NCBI GenBank assembly: GCA_947170465.1
Contig: CAMVTS010000026.1
Span: 1-32,211, forward strand
DNA length: 32,211 nucleotides
Direction: 5' to 3'
Origin: an uncultured Clostridia bacterium
Lineage (GTDB): Bacteria; Bacillota; Clostridia; Oscillospirales; Acutalibacteraceae
The notes under the pieces: model-generated
Seen by the model: the letters and a program-made list of their open reading frames with translations, nothing else
Databases searched by the model: none
What the model was told of the DNA's origin: nothing
Part shown: positions 15,992-24,183 of the stretch, in pieces
Numbering within the stretch: position 1 is the stretch's first letter
How the letters are laid out: each line of letters opens with the position of its first letter
Position numbers and translations under genes: made by a program

Positions 15992-15997
15992 GTGACT

Positions 15998-16026
15998 ATT
16001 ATACTGTAAAAAATTGGAAATTGCAA
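15998..16026 (-). promoter_or_regulatory. Sigma-A promoter of the recA operon
   Basis: On the minus strand, TTGCAA (16021-16026) and a perfect TATAAT (15998-16003) are separated by 17 bases. The start would fall near 15991, giving a leader of about 60 bases. Confidence 0.8.
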
Positions 16027-16064
16027 TAAAAACAGGGGTAAAATTTCGAACAAAATTTCTAAAA

Positions 16065-16898
16065 TTAAATCACTGTCCCAATTATCGCCCTTTGCACGCC
16101 GCCAAAATCCTCGGCAGTGCGGATATTTTCAAAGCCGTGCGCCTTCATCAGCGCGGCAACGGTCTCCGCCTGACCTTCGCCCAGTTCAAAGGCGAGCGCG
16201 CCGCCGTGTTTCAGCTTGCCTTTCCACAGCGGAATGATGGCTTCGTAGAAGTCGTAGCCGCTTTCGCCGCCGTCGAGCGCCATGCGCGGCTCAAACTGTA
16301 CCTCCGCCTGCAGCGCCGCAAGCTCTCCGCTGCGGATATACGGCGGATTGGAGACAATCAAATCAAGGCTTCCGTCCTCAAACTGTGTGTGACAGCGCAG
16401 GACGTCGCCTTCCATGACGGTGACGTCGGCAACGTTGTCCTGCACGTTGCGAATAAGATAGGGGAGAGCCGCCTTGCTCAGCTCCACCGCCGTCACCCGG
16501 ACTTGGGCGATTTTGGAAAGCGCGATCGCCAGAGCGCCGCTGCCGGAGCAGAGGTCTGCCGCGACAGCGTCGGAAAGATTATTTATGTAATCAAGGCAAA
16601 GCCCCAGCACGACCTCTGTGTCGTCCCGGGGAATCAATACGCCTTCGCCTACCGACAGCGGAAAGCCGCAGAAGCGCCAGCTGCCGAGAATATATTGCAG
16701 GGGTTCGTGCCGCAGACGGCGGCTGACCATTTTGTCAAGCTCCTGCTGACAATCAAACGGCATGTCGCCGTGAGCCAATTGAGCGGCGCGGCTGAAGCCG
16801 GTCAGGTGTTCGAGCATGCACCGCGCTTCAAAATCGGGGCTTTCAATGCCGCCTTGCGCCAGCTTGTCGCGGCAGCTGCGGTAAGCGTCCTTTAACAT
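16065..16898 (-). CDS. prmC: Peptide chain release factor N5-glutamine methyltransferase
   Basis: The 277-residue enzyme methylates the GGQ glutamine of release factors using S-adenosylmethionine. It has the N-terminal helical domain, the SAM-binding DLCSGSGAL loop (115-123) and the catalytic NPPY motif (184-187). The start overlaps the end of the YqhQ-family gene by 7 bases, a linkage common in Clostridia. The gap to recA holds the recA promoter but no clear terminator. Confidence 0.95.
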   Translation of the reverse strand: MLKDAYRSCRDKLAQGGIESPDFEARCMLEHLTGFSRAAQLAHGDMPFDCQQELDKMVSRRLRHEPLQYILGSWRFCGFPLSVGEGVLIPRDDTEVVLGLCLDYINNLSDAVAADLCSGSGALAIALSKIAQVRVTAVELSKAALPYLIRNVQDNVADVTVMEGDVLRCHTQFEDGSLDLIVSNPPYIRSGELAALQAEVQFEPRMALDGGESGYDFYEAIIPLWKGKLKHGGALAFELGEGQAETVAALMKAHGFENIRTAEDFGGVQRAIIGTVI

Positions 16899-17896
16899 CC
16901 GCAGTTTTTGACAATGTCGGAGCCGTCCTCCGGAATGACCGCGGTAATCGCCTCGATCGCGACCTCAATCATGCTGTCGTCGGGTTCCTTGGTAGTGATG
17001 CGCTGCGCCCACAGACCGGGAGCCGCGATAATGCGCGTCAACCAGTTGTCGTGCTTGCCGCAGAGCTTGATTAATTCATAGCCGATGCCGCAGGTCACGG
17101 GAATCAGCAGAATCTTGAACACCGGACGCAAAAAGCCGATGCCAAAGGGCTGAGCCGGCACAAACAAGCCGATCACAATGCCGAGAATCAGCATAATCAC
17201 CATGAAGCTCGTGCCGCAGCGCGGATGAAAGCGCGTCTGCTTTCTGACATTGGCGACAGTCAGCTCCTCGTCGTTTTCGTAGCAAAAAATAGTTTTATGT
17301 TCAGCGCCGTGATACATGAACACGCGCTTCATGTCGCTCATCTGTGATACAATCACGATATAGCCCAAAAACAGCACGATTTTGAGCACGCCCTCAAAGA
17401 TGGACTTCCACAGGCGCACCATTTCCAGATTGGAACCGTCCGCGTTCTGGCGGAACGCCGGAATAAAGTTGCCGAGGAGGTCAAAGAGGAAGGACGGCAG
17501 GAAGAAAAACAGACCGACAGCGATTGCCACGCCGAAGACGGAGGCAATCACCATGAGCACCTTCACGAGCTTGTCGCCGAATTTTTCATCGAGCCATTTT
17601 TCAAACTTGGAGGGTTCTTCCTCGATTTCAGCGCTCTCAATCGCCTTGTCGGCGGAGAGCATGAGGGATTTGTAGCTAAGGCGCATGGAGTCAATCAGAC
17701 CTGCAATGCCGCGCAGAAAGGGAATCTTGAATAAAGGCACCTTGGAGGGAATCGTGTTGATGGAGACGTCCTCGCTGTAGATGGTGTCCTTGCCGGTACG
17801 CACGCAGACGGTGCTTTTCTTGGGACCGCGCATCATGATACCTTCAATGAGCGCGCTGCCGCCGATAGAGGTGATTTTTTTCGTTTGTCTGGACAT
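16892..17896 (-). CDS. YqhQ-family (DUF1385) membrane protein
   Basis: The 334-residue protein opens with SIGGSALIEGIMMRGPK, the signature of the DUF1385/YqhQ family, and contains YHGAEHKTIFCYE and RFHPRCGTSF. It has about four to five membrane segments (around 110-140, 165-190, 225-265). The molecular function is unestablished. Its ribosome binding site AAGGAAGG (17903-17910) abuts the terminal repeat of the element at 17910-18074. It overlaps prmC by 7 bases. Confidence 0.9.
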   Translation of the reverse strand: MSRQTKKITSIGGSALIEGIMMRGPKKSTVCVRTGKDTIYSEDVSINTIPSKVPLFKIPFLRGIAGLIDSMRLSYKSLMLSADKAIESAEIEEEPSKFEKWLDEKFGDKLVKVLMVIASVFGVAIAVGLFFFLPSFLFDLLGNFIPAFRQNADGSNLEMVRLWKSIFEGVLKIVLFLGYIVIVSQMSDMKRVFMYHGAEHKTIFCYENDEELTVANVRKQTRFHPRCGTSFMVIMLILGIVIGLFVPAQPFGIGFLRPVFKILLIPVTCGIGYELIKLCGKHDNWLTRIIAAPGLWAQRITTKEPDDSMIEVAIEAITAVIPEDGSDIVKNCGC

Positions 17897-17909
17897 AAGA
17901 TACCTTCCT

Positions 17910-18074
17910 TAAGGCAATACCGCATCATTCAGGTGTGCGGATTGCGAAGTAAGATTTTTCGTCAGCTTGAAAAAAAATTGAGGTAATGCTGACGCCTTGC
18001 CGAGATTTTTTGGAAAAGCTGACGGAATAATATTCAAGCAAGGCGTACGCCATGAATGGTGAGGTGTTGCCTTA
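17910..18074. repeat. MITE-like inverted-repeat element
   Basis: This 165-bp element has 22-bp terminal inverted repeats (17910-17931 and 18053-18074, three mismatches) beginning TAAGGCAA. Internal inverted pairs are CGTCAGCTT/AAGCTGACG (17960-17968, 18016-18024) and GCCTTGC/GCAAGGC (17994-18000, 18038-18044). There is no open frame of note. The terminal TAA is the stop codon of the adjacent kinase. Related sequence forms the hairpin at 20375-20407. Transposition by a trans-acting transposase is inferred from structure. Confidence 0.75.
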
Positions 18075-19538
18075 CAGCTTGATATTTTCGGTTCGCGCCG
18101 TCTCCTGTCCTTCCTTGTAGACCGGAAAGGTCAGGGTGACGGTCGTGCCGACACCTTCGCCGCTCTCGATATCGAGCGAGCCGTGGTGCAGGTTCATAAT
18201 CTCGTCGGCAACCGCCAGCCCGATGCCGGAGCCGCCGACCTTCTGATTCGCTTTATAGAATTTCTCCTTGACATGCGGCAAATCCTCAGGGGAGATACCG
18301 CAGCCGGAGTCGGTGACAACAATGCGGATAACGTCAGGGTCGTCCTTGGAGTAGAGCACCTGCGCCGCTACCACGCCGCCCTTGGGCGTGTATTTGAGCG
18401 CGTTGTCCAGAATGTTGAGGAATACCTGGCGCAGACGGTTGCGGTCGCCGTAGACCGGCGGATAAATCGCCTCGACCTCGTCATAGAGCAGGTGCTTGCC
18501 TTCCTCAACGGCACGTTCCTTGAGCATGTAGACCGTCTCGTCAAACTCGGCGATGATGTCGATTTTCTCGTTGACAAGCACCATTCTGCCGCTCTGGATT
18601 CTGCCGAAGTCCAGCAGCTCCTCGACGATGCCGGTCAGCCGGGTGCTCTCCTTGATAATGACGCTCATGCCGCGGTCAAAGGTGCGGCGGTCAAGGGTGC
18701 CGCGTTCGCTCAGCTGCATGGTTTCCGCCCAGCCCTTAATGGCGGTCAGCGGTGTGCGCAGCTCGTGTGATACGCGCGAGATAAAGTCGTTTTTCATCTG
18801 TTCGGTGGTCTGCAAATCCTTCGCCATATCGCTGATGGCGTCGCAGAGGTCGCCGATTTCGTCATCGTATTTGTGCTCGATTTTTTCCGAAGCGGAGAAG
18901 TCGCCCTGCGCAATCTGCGCCGCCGTTTCGCTCAGACGGCGAATCGGCTTGACAATCGAGCGGATAAACAGCAGCCCTGAAATGACAACCAGCGTCAGCA
19001 TGATCACGCCGATGGCGATGATAATGACGTCCGCAATGAGTATTCTGCTGTTTATCGGCTCCATTGAAACAATATAGCGAATGGCGCCGACCACCGCGCC
19101 GTTGGGCGTGGTAATGACGCGCGTCCCGCTCATGGCAGGCTCGCCGGAATCGAGATTGCCGCTCCACAGGGCGCTGCCGTCGGGAGCATTTTTAGCGTCC
19201 TCAAAGTCCGCCGGCTTCTCGGAGCTGTCCGGCAGAAAGCCGGTGGAGGTCATGACGACCCTGCCGGAGGAATTGATGACCATGACGCCCATTTTTTCTT
19301 TCTGGTCAAAGTTTTCAACATAATCGCGCGCCGCAGAGGTGAATTCCGAGGCACTGTTGCTCTCATAGCCGGAAAACACCAGACTCAGCTCGTTGGCAGC
19401 TGACATCAGGCTTTGCTCCACGTTGTTCTGGAAAACATAGGTGACAACAAAAATAAGACTGACAACGATCAGTACGATGATGGTGAAAATCACGCTGAGG
19501 GTGTTGAGCATCCATCGTTTGGTAATGCCGTGAAACAT
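18072..19538 (-). CDS. Membrane sensor histidine kinase
   Basis: The 488-residue kinase has a membrane helix (about 10-34), an extracellular PAS/Cache-like sensor (35-165), a second helix (168-193), a HAMP domain (about 195-247), phosphoacceptor His258 (SHELRTP), and an ATPase domain with the conserved N box, DSGCGIS and GSGIGLAV. It is a partner of the adjacent OmpR-type regulator and resembles ResE/WalK-type kinases; the signal is unknown. The ATG at 19538 follows AAAGGAGA by 11 bases; an in-frame TTG lies 8 codons upstream. The TAA stop lies inside the terminal repeat of the element at 17910-18074, so the last residues may have been set by that insertion. Confidence 0.92.
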   Translation of the reverse strand: MFHGITKRWMLNTLSVIFTIIVLIVVSLIFVVTYVFQNNVEQSLMSAANELSLVFSGYESNSASEFTSAARDYVENFDQKEKMGVMVINSSGRVVMTSTGFLPDSSEKPADFEDAKNAPDGSALWSGNLDSGEPAMSGTRVITTPNGAVVGAIRYIVSMEPINSRILIADVIIIAIGVIMLTLVVISGLLFIRSIVKPIRRLSETAAQIAQGDFSASEKIEHKYDDEIGDLCDAISDMAKDLQTTEQMKNDFISRVSHELRTPLTAIKGWAETMQLSERGTLDRRTFDRGMSVIIKESTRLTGIVEELLDFGRIQSGRMVLVNEKIDIIAEFDETVYMLKERAVEEGKHLLYDEVEAIYPPVYGDRNRLRQVFLNILDNALKYTPKGGVVAAQVLYSKDDPDVIRIVVTDSGCGISPEDLPHVKEKFYKANQKVGGSGIGLAVADEIMNLHHGSLDIESGEGVGTTVTLTFPVYKEGQETARTENIKL

Positions 19539-19566
19539 CGGTTGCCAGTCTCCTTTCTTCAAAATA

Positions 19567-19632
19567 CGGCTTTGCCGCCATTCATGTTCCGCAGGAAAAA
19601 TGCATTACGGCAAAAATTGAGCGCTTGCGCTC
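19567..19632. repeat. Degenerate hairpin array between regulator and kinase genes
   Basis: Short hairpins follow one another: CGGC-TTT-GCCG (19567-19577), TTCC-GCA-GGAA (19587-19597) and GAGCGC-TT-GCGCTC (19619-19632), with spacers such as ATTCATG (19580-19586). The last hairpin is almost the same as one in the array at 24201-24390 (GAGCGC-TTT-GCGCTC). It fills the gap between the two cotranscribed genes. Confidence 0.55.
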
Positions 19633-19636
19633 GTGA

Positions 19637-20344
19637 TTATTCTCCGGAGTCCCACTTATAGCCCAGTCCCCAGACGGTGATGATGTGCTTGGGATTGGAG
19701 GGTTCGTCCTCAACCTTCATGCGCAGACGGCGGATATTGACGTCGACAATCTTGTCCTCGCCCACATAGGCGTCTCCCCAGACGTGGTTGAGAATGTCAA
19801 TGCGGTCAAGCGCGACGTTGGGGTTGGAGAAGAAGTACTCCATAATCTGGAACTCCACCTGCGTCAGCTCAATCATCTTGCCGTTTTTCATCAGGGCACG
19901 GTTGCGCAGGTTGAGGGTAAACTCGCCGCTCTTGAGTTCCTCCTTGAAGTTGTTTTCGGCTCTGGACTGCGCCAGTGCGACGCGTCTGTAGAGAGAGTCC
20001 ACGCGTGCGAGCAGCTCGCTCGGAGAGAAGGGCTTCGCCACATAGTCGTCAGCGCCGAGCATAAGGCCGGTCACCTTGTCCATCTCCTGCGTTTTGGCGG
20101 AGAGCATGATGATGCCAATGCCGCCGTTGCGGCTGCGCAGCTCCTTGCAGACCTCAAAGCCGTTGATGCCGGGCATCATGACGTCGAGAATCGCGATGTC
20201 AAAGTCGCCGTCGTTCTCCTCATATTTTTTGAGTGCGGTTTCACCGCAGTCAGCCTCGACAACGTCGTAGCCGGCGCGTGTCAGGTTAATCACAACAAAG
20301 TCGCGGATAGCCGCTTCGTCCTCACAAACAAGTATCTTTTTCAT
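19637..20344 (-). CDS. OmpR-family response regulator
   Basis: The 235-residue regulator has a receiver domain (E8/D9, phosphoacceptor Asp54, K104) and a winged-helix DNA-binding domain (about 135-233) of the OmpR/PhoB type. I chose the ATG at 20344 because ACGGAGG lies about 8 bases upstream and the protein then starts with MKKILVCEDE; the frame is open 16 codons further. It is paired with the downstream histidine kinase and preceded by a lipoprotein gene on the same strand. Its targets cannot be told from sequence. Confidence 0.93.
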   Translation of the reverse strand: MKKILVCEDEAAIRDFVVINLTRAGYDVVEADCGETALKKYEENDGDFDIAILDVMMPGINGFEVCKELRSRNGGIGIIMLSAKTQEMDKVTGLMLGADDYVAKPFSPSELLARVDSLYRRVALAQSRAENNFKEELKSGEFTLNLRNRALMKNGKMIELTQVEFQIMEYFFSNPNVALDRIDILNHVWGDAYVGEDKIVDVNIRRLRMKVEDEPSNPKHIITVWGLGYKWDSGE

Positions 20345-20374
20345 CTTCAAAACCTCCGTATGTAGTATGGTATG

Positions 20375-20407
20375 AAGGCAACACCGCACCATTTGCGGTA
20401 TTGCCTT
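20375..20407. repeat. Hairpin made of two joined element ends
   Basis: AAGGCAACACCGCA (20375-20388) pairs with TGCGGTATTGCCTT (20394-20407) across a 5-base loop, with one G-T mismatch. Both arms match the terminal repeats of the element at 17910-18074. No T run follows on the minus strand, so it is probably not an efficient terminator. It sits in the gap between the lipoprotein and regulator genes. Confidence 0.65.
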
Positions 20408-20413
20408 AGCCTT

Positions 20414-21742
20414 CTAGCTGGGATTGAGCACTGAGAAGGCGGTTTTTATCTCGTTGTCCGTCAGATAGAACGGACTGTTGGCAACGGTTTCGTTGCGGAA
20501 GGCGTAGGCGTAGCGGTTGTCGCGGTAAATCACCGTGTAGCCGTCGTTGTCCTTGCCCTGGTCCCATGCCGCCGCGTCGAATGACCGGATTTCAAAAAGT
20601 TCTTTGCCGATTTTTTTGTCCTGCCAGACGAAAAACTTCATGCTGGTGTTTTCCACCGTCACGGTATAGGTGCCGCTCTGCCAGGTGGCAGGAATCCTGA
20701 CGAGAAAGCCGTAGTCAAAATTAATCGCGTAGTCATTCTTGCGGTTGAGCGTTTCTCCTGCCGGACTGAAGGTATTGCGCGTCACCTTGTCGGCGACGGT
20801 TCCGGAAATGTCCGCGCCGGCGGAAGGGAGCTTTTCCACAGTGGGAATGTCCACAATCCGGTCACTGTCCACGTCCTCGGAATAAACGCTGACCGTGCGC
20901 AGCGTCGGGTTTTTATATTTTTCGCGGTACAGGGGATTGCGCAGCACCGCCAGGTCATTGTTAAAGTAAATCACCTGCGTGACCAGCTCGTCGCTGGCGT
21001 AAGCGCCGTCCACGACGATACCCCGCGCGTTGTCCTCCAGCTCTCCGAAGGTGACGTGTTTGTATTTCACGACGTTTGGATCCATGGAGACGGAAGCCTT
21101 CGCGAACAGCGTCCGCTTATCCTTGTCGTATTCCAGCAGGGTTGCCTTCGCTTCGGTGTCGGCGTTGAACAGGTTGAGCGTCATCACGCCGTCCCTGCCG
21201 GAATTGTCCAGACTGCCGCAGTAGAAGGCGGAGTAACTCTGACCTGCCTGAATAGTCGAGGTCGTGCCGCTTGTGTAGGTGTAGCAGGAGAGAAAGTTGA
21301 CGTTCGGCGTGTAGGTGGTGTAGCCCACCAGAATTTCCAGCTCCGGAGAGTCGGTGATGTTTGAGAAATCCACGCAGTCAACGTCGGTGGTTTCGGTCAC
21401 ATAGTCGCCGGCAATCTGCCACTTTCCGGCGGTTTCGTTCATCACCAGCATGTGGATTTTCGCGGTTTCGTCCTTGCCGTGGAAGAAGGCAATCGCCTCG
21501 TCGGACTGGTCGCCGTCGAGGTCGCGCATGATAATGGCGCTGCGGTAGTTGCCGTTTTTGGGGTATTTCAGGGTGTAGCCGCCCTTGGCGGAATCGGAAA
21601 TAAGCTGTTCAATCTCCGCTTCATCGCCCATGGTTTTCGGCGGCCGGAGCGCGTCCTCAAGGCTGAGCTCCATAAAATTACAGCCGCCTGCCGAAAACAG
21701 GACAACAGCGCCGAGCAGCGCGGCGGTTAATTTGAGCTTCAA
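20414..21742 (-). CDS. Putative lipoprotein with VCBS-like region
   Basis: The 442-residue protein has a basic, hydrophobic N-terminus ending in FSAGGC, with Cys21 as the likely lipidated residue. The central part contains DLDGDQSDE and SLDNSGRDG, which look like FG-GAP/VCBS-type calcium-binding loops in a beta-rich fold. The C-terminal third (about 335-435) is a separate unrecognised domain. It lies between trmB and a two-component system on one strand, so it may be a surface component linked to that system. I do not recognise a function. Confidence 0.75.
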   Translation of the reverse strand: MKLKLTAALLGAVVLFSAGGCNFMELSLEDALRPPKTMGDEAEIEQLISDSAKGGYTLKYPKNGNYRSAIIMRDLDGDQSDEAIAFFHGKDETAKIHMLVMNETAGKWQIAGDYVTETTDVDCVDFSNITDSPELEILVGYTTYTPNVNFLSCYTYTSGTTSTIQAGQSYSAFYCGSLDNSGRDGVMTLNLFNADTEAKATLLEYDKDKRTLFAKASVSMDPNVVKYKHVTFGELEDNARGIVVDGAYASDELVTQVIYFNNDLAVLRNPLYREKYKNPTLRTVSVYSEDVDSDRIVDIPTVEKLPSAGADISGTVADKVTRNTFSPAGETLNRKNDYAINFDYGFLVRIPATWQSGTYTVTVENTSMKFFVWQDKKIGKELFEIRSFDAAAWDQGKDNDGYTVIYRDNRYAYAFRNETVANSPFYLTDNEIKTAFSVLNPS

Positions 21743-21765
21743 GCCTTGTTCACCTCTTTTCGCGC

Positions 21766-22434
21766 TTATCGCTTGACCTTTGCGATTAAAAACTTGATAT
21801 TGATACCCTCGTCCGAGAACATTTTTTCATGCTCGGTCATCAGGTTGCCCTCAAAGCCGCTGTTGTGCAAATCGCGGGTGAGGTAGGTAATCTCGTAGCC
21901 GCTTTCCTCGAAGTATGTCACGCTTTCGTCAAACAGACCGTCGTCGTCGGTCTTGAAGCGGATTTCCGCGTCGGGAGCCAGAAAGCTCTTGTACATTTCC
22001 AGCTTGCGCGGATAGGTCAGGCGGCGTTTTTTATGGCGCTCACGTGGCCAGGGATTGCAAAAGTTGATGAACAGCGTCTCAATCCTGTCCTCGGGCGCGA
22101 TGATTTTGTCGAGCTGTTCAACGTTGTAGTTGACAAGCAGCAGGTTGTCGATGTCGTCCTGCGTTTTGCCGTTCTCCTCAAAGAGCTTAACAATCGTGCG
22201 TCTGCCGACGCCGAGCATGTCGATTTTGATATCGACGGCGATGAGATTCTTTTCCGGATTTTTCAGCGCGAACTGACCGGCGAAGCCGCCCTTTCCGCAG
22301 CCGATTTCCAGATACAGGGGCTGTTCCTTTTTGAACGCGTGCTTCCAGTCGCCGCGGTGCTCCTCGGGATTCTTCACGAAGAAATCGCAGACGCTCAGCT
22401 CGGGAGCCGCCCATTTTTTCTTTCTGATTCGCAT
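21766..22434 (-). CDS. trmB: tRNA (guanine46-N7)-methyltransferase
   Basis: The 222-residue enzyme uses SAM to form m7G46 in the tRNA variable loop. It has the EIGCGKGGF SAM-binding loop, an aspartate in VDIKID, and the FCNPWPRERHKKRRLT catalytic stretch typical of TrmB. GAGGAA precedes the ATG. It is the first gene after a clear promoter and is followed 23 bases later by the lipoprotein gene. Confidence 0.96.
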   Translation of the reverse strand: MRIRKKKWAAPELSVCDFFVKNPEEHRGDWKHAFKKEQPLYLEIGCGKGGFAGQFALKNPEKNLIAVDIKIDMLGVGRRTIVKLFEENGKTQDDIDNLLLVNYNVEQLDKIIAPEDRIETLFINFCNPWPRERHKKRRLTYPRKLEMYKSFLAPDAEIRFKTDDDGLFDESVTYFEESGYEITYLTRDLHNSGFEGNLMTEHEKMFSDEGINIKFLIAKVKR

Positions 22435-22465
22435 AATTTCCTCTTTACAATCAGGTTATCATCTT

Positions 22466-22494
22466 ATTATAGCATTTTGTAACCAATTATGCAA
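22466..22494 (-). promoter_or_regulatory. Sigma-A promoter of trmB
   Basis: On the minus strand, TTGCAT (22489-22494) and a perfect TATAAT (22466-22471) are separated by 17 bases. The start should be near 22459. It probably serves trmB, the lipoprotein gene and possibly the two-component genes. Confidence 0.8.
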
Positions 22495-22511
22495 TAAATA
22501 TTTTGAAACGA

Positions 22512-23270
22512 TTAAAGATAATTCATTTTATCGTCATTTTCTTTCGATTTTGTAAACGTAATGGCAGGGAACGCCGCTTTCAGCCGGTCAATCAGCGGAT
22601 TGATGACAATATCTTCACTTTTGAAGTGACCGGGGTCAATCACGGCGACGCCGAGCTCGTTGGCGGCGTTGATTTCGTGATGCTTGATTTCGCCGGTCAG
22701 CAGCGCGTCCGCGCCGATGGCAGCGGCGGCAAAAATATCCGAGCCGCCTGCGCCGCTTGCGACAGCCAGCCTTCTGACCGTGCCCTTGCCTTCCGTGTAG
22801 CGCAGACCCTTGCAGCCGAGCGCGGTTTTGACGCGTTCAGCCAGTCCTCTGACGGGAATCTCCTCCTCAAAATCACCGAAAAACAGACATTCGCCCTTCG
22901 GAGCGCGGCTGACCTCTTTTAGACCGGCGGCCTTGCCCAGACAGATATTCACGCCGAACTCTTCTGACAAATCGAGATTGGTGTGCATGCAGACGGCGCT
23001 GATGCCGTATTGCGCCAGCAGATAGGGAACAGCGCGCGCCGTCAGCCTTTTAAGGGGATTGAAAATCACCGGATGGTGACTGATAATCAGCTCGCAGCCG
23101 AGCGCTTTCGCTTCCTCCGCCACCTCGGCGGTGATGTCGAGCGTCACCAGCGCTTTTGTGACGGCGGCGTTGTTATCGCCTACCAGCAAGCCGCAGTTGT
23201 CAAAGTCCATGGCGGTTTCCATAGGCGCAAAGGCTTCAAAAAATTGAAGAATATCGTTGATGGTTGTCAT
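22512..23270 (-). CDS. Nif3-like dinuclear metal-centre protein
   Basis: The 252-residue protein belongs to the Nif3/YqfO family. Metal ligands are suggested by SHHPVIF (His65-His66), the MHTNLD histidine near 97, and C-terminal GHFKSED. The sequence GLLVGD near the start is also typical. The biochemical role of the family is unsettled; members are often annotated as GTP cyclohydrolase I type 2 homologues. The ATG overlaps the trmK stop by four bases (ATGA), indicating coupled translation. Confidence 0.93.
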   Translation of the reverse strand: MTTINDILQFFEAFAPMETAMDFDNCGLLVGDNNAAVTKALVTLDITAEVAEEAKALGCELIISHHPVIFNPLKRLTARAVPYLLAQYGISAVCMHTNLDLSEEFGVNICLGKAAGLKEVSRAPKGECLFFGDFEEEIPVRGLAERVKTALGCKGLRYTEGKGTVRRLAVASGAGGSDIFAAAAIGADALLTGEIKHHEINAANELGVAVIDPGHFKSEDIVINPLIDRLKAAFPAITFTKSKENDDKMNYL

Positions 23271-23929
23271 GCCGGCTCCTTTCCGCAGGCGGCTTGCAGG
23301 TCTTTTGCAAGCGCAGCAAAGCGCACGTCCCCTTTTGCCTGTTTGAGAAGGCGGTTGATGTGACCTTCCACAAAGCGGAGATGTGTTGGATTTTCCTTTG
23401 GGCGCAGCTCGCCCAGATAGGGGTAGAGCGCGTCGTATGTCCGGTGCTCACCGGTGTATTGCACGAGCAGGACGGTGTAGCATTTTTTCGCGGCTGCGCA
23501 GCAATCCTGCCGTAAAATTTGAAAGCCGCCGGCACAGAGCCAGCGGAGCAGTTCCTCACTTCTTGTCATCGGCTGCAGAATAAAGCGCTTATTCGTGTCG
23601 TGAGCGTACGCGCACGCGCCGATAATCCGCGCAATCAGTTCGCCGCCCATTCCGGCAATCACGATATCGTCCGCTTCGTCAGCGGCAATTTCGCGCAGAC
23701 CGTCGCTGAGCCGCAGAGTGATTTTATCCTCCAGATGAGCGGCGGCAACGGTTCGCTGACCGCTCTGCAGCGGCTCCGGATTGATATCGGCGGCAATCGC
23801 CCGGGGGCAGATACCGTTTTCGCACAGCCACACGGGAAGATATGCGTGGTCAGTGCCGATATCCGCCACCCTTGCGCCTTGCCGGACGAAGGAAGCGCAC
23901 AGCCGCAGCCGGCTGTCGAGCTTGTTCAT
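23267..23929 (-). CDS. trmK: tRNA (adenine22-N1)-methyltransferase
   Basis: The 220-residue SAM enzyme forms m1A22 in some tRNAs. It has the TrmK signature VADIGTDHAYLPVWL near residues 21-35, AADINP, GMGGELI and LQPMTRSEELLRWL. It overlaps nif3 by 4 bases and the preceding small CxxC gene by one base, so all three are tightly coupled. The trmK-nif3 pair is widely conserved in Firmicutes. Confidence 0.94.
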   Translation of the reverse strand: MNKLDSRLRLCASFVRQGARVADIGTDHAYLPVWLCENGICPRAIAADINPEPLQSGQRTVAAAHLEDKITLRLSDGLREIAADEADDIVIAGMGGELIARIIGACAYAHDTNKRFILQPMTRSEELLRWLCAGGFQILRQDCCAAAKKCYTVLLVQYTGEHRTYDALYPYLGELRPKENPTHLRFVEGHINRLLKQAKGDVRFAALAKDLQAACGKEPA

Positions 23930-24120
23930 CAGAGGGCGTTGTTCAGCGCCGCAACCAGCGCGTCAGCGTCGGCGCCGTGAACCATGCAGGCTTCCTCAAT
24001 GGTTTCGCCGCGGGAAGCGGGACAGCCAAGGCAGTGCATGCCGATGCTCAGAAAAAGCTGAGCGGTTTCGGGATGCCGGTCGAGAACGTCGCCAATGATT
24101 GAATTTTTTGTAATTTCCAT
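23929..24120 (-). CDS. DUF1858 CxxC protein
   Basis: The 63-residue protein matches the small DUF1858/hybrid-cluster-associated disulfide family: a start like ITKNSIIGDVLDRHPE, and MHCLGCPAS with Cys30 and Cys33. The pair may form a redox disulfide or bind metal, but the function is not established. Its stop overlaps the trmK start by one base. ACGGAGG precedes the ATG. Confidence 0.88.
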   Translation of the reverse strand: MEITKNSIIGDVLDRHPETAQLFLSIGMHCLGCPASRGETIEEACMVHGADADALVAALNNAL

Positions 24121-24153
24121 GTCGTATTACCTCCGTTTTTTGTTATTCTATAT

Positions 24154-24183
24154 AGTATAGCACATGAAGTGGCGGATTGTCTA
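24154..24183 (-). promoter_or_regulatory. Promoter of the DUF1858-trmK-nif3 unit
   Basis: On the minus strand, TAGACA (24178-24183) and TATACT (24154-24159) are separated by 18 bases. The -35 lies partly within the 12-bp direct repeat (24179-24190) that copies the end of yifB. This fits a promoter originally placed right behind yifB. Confidence 0.55.

Noticed and set aside
15930..15997. Riboswitch or leader RNA before recA
   Set aside because: The leader is only about 60 bases and I find no stable stem beyond the short palindrome.
20375..20407. Terminator between the lipoprotein and regulator genes
   Set aside because: The stem is strong but no T run follows on the transcribed strand, and its arms match a repeat element.
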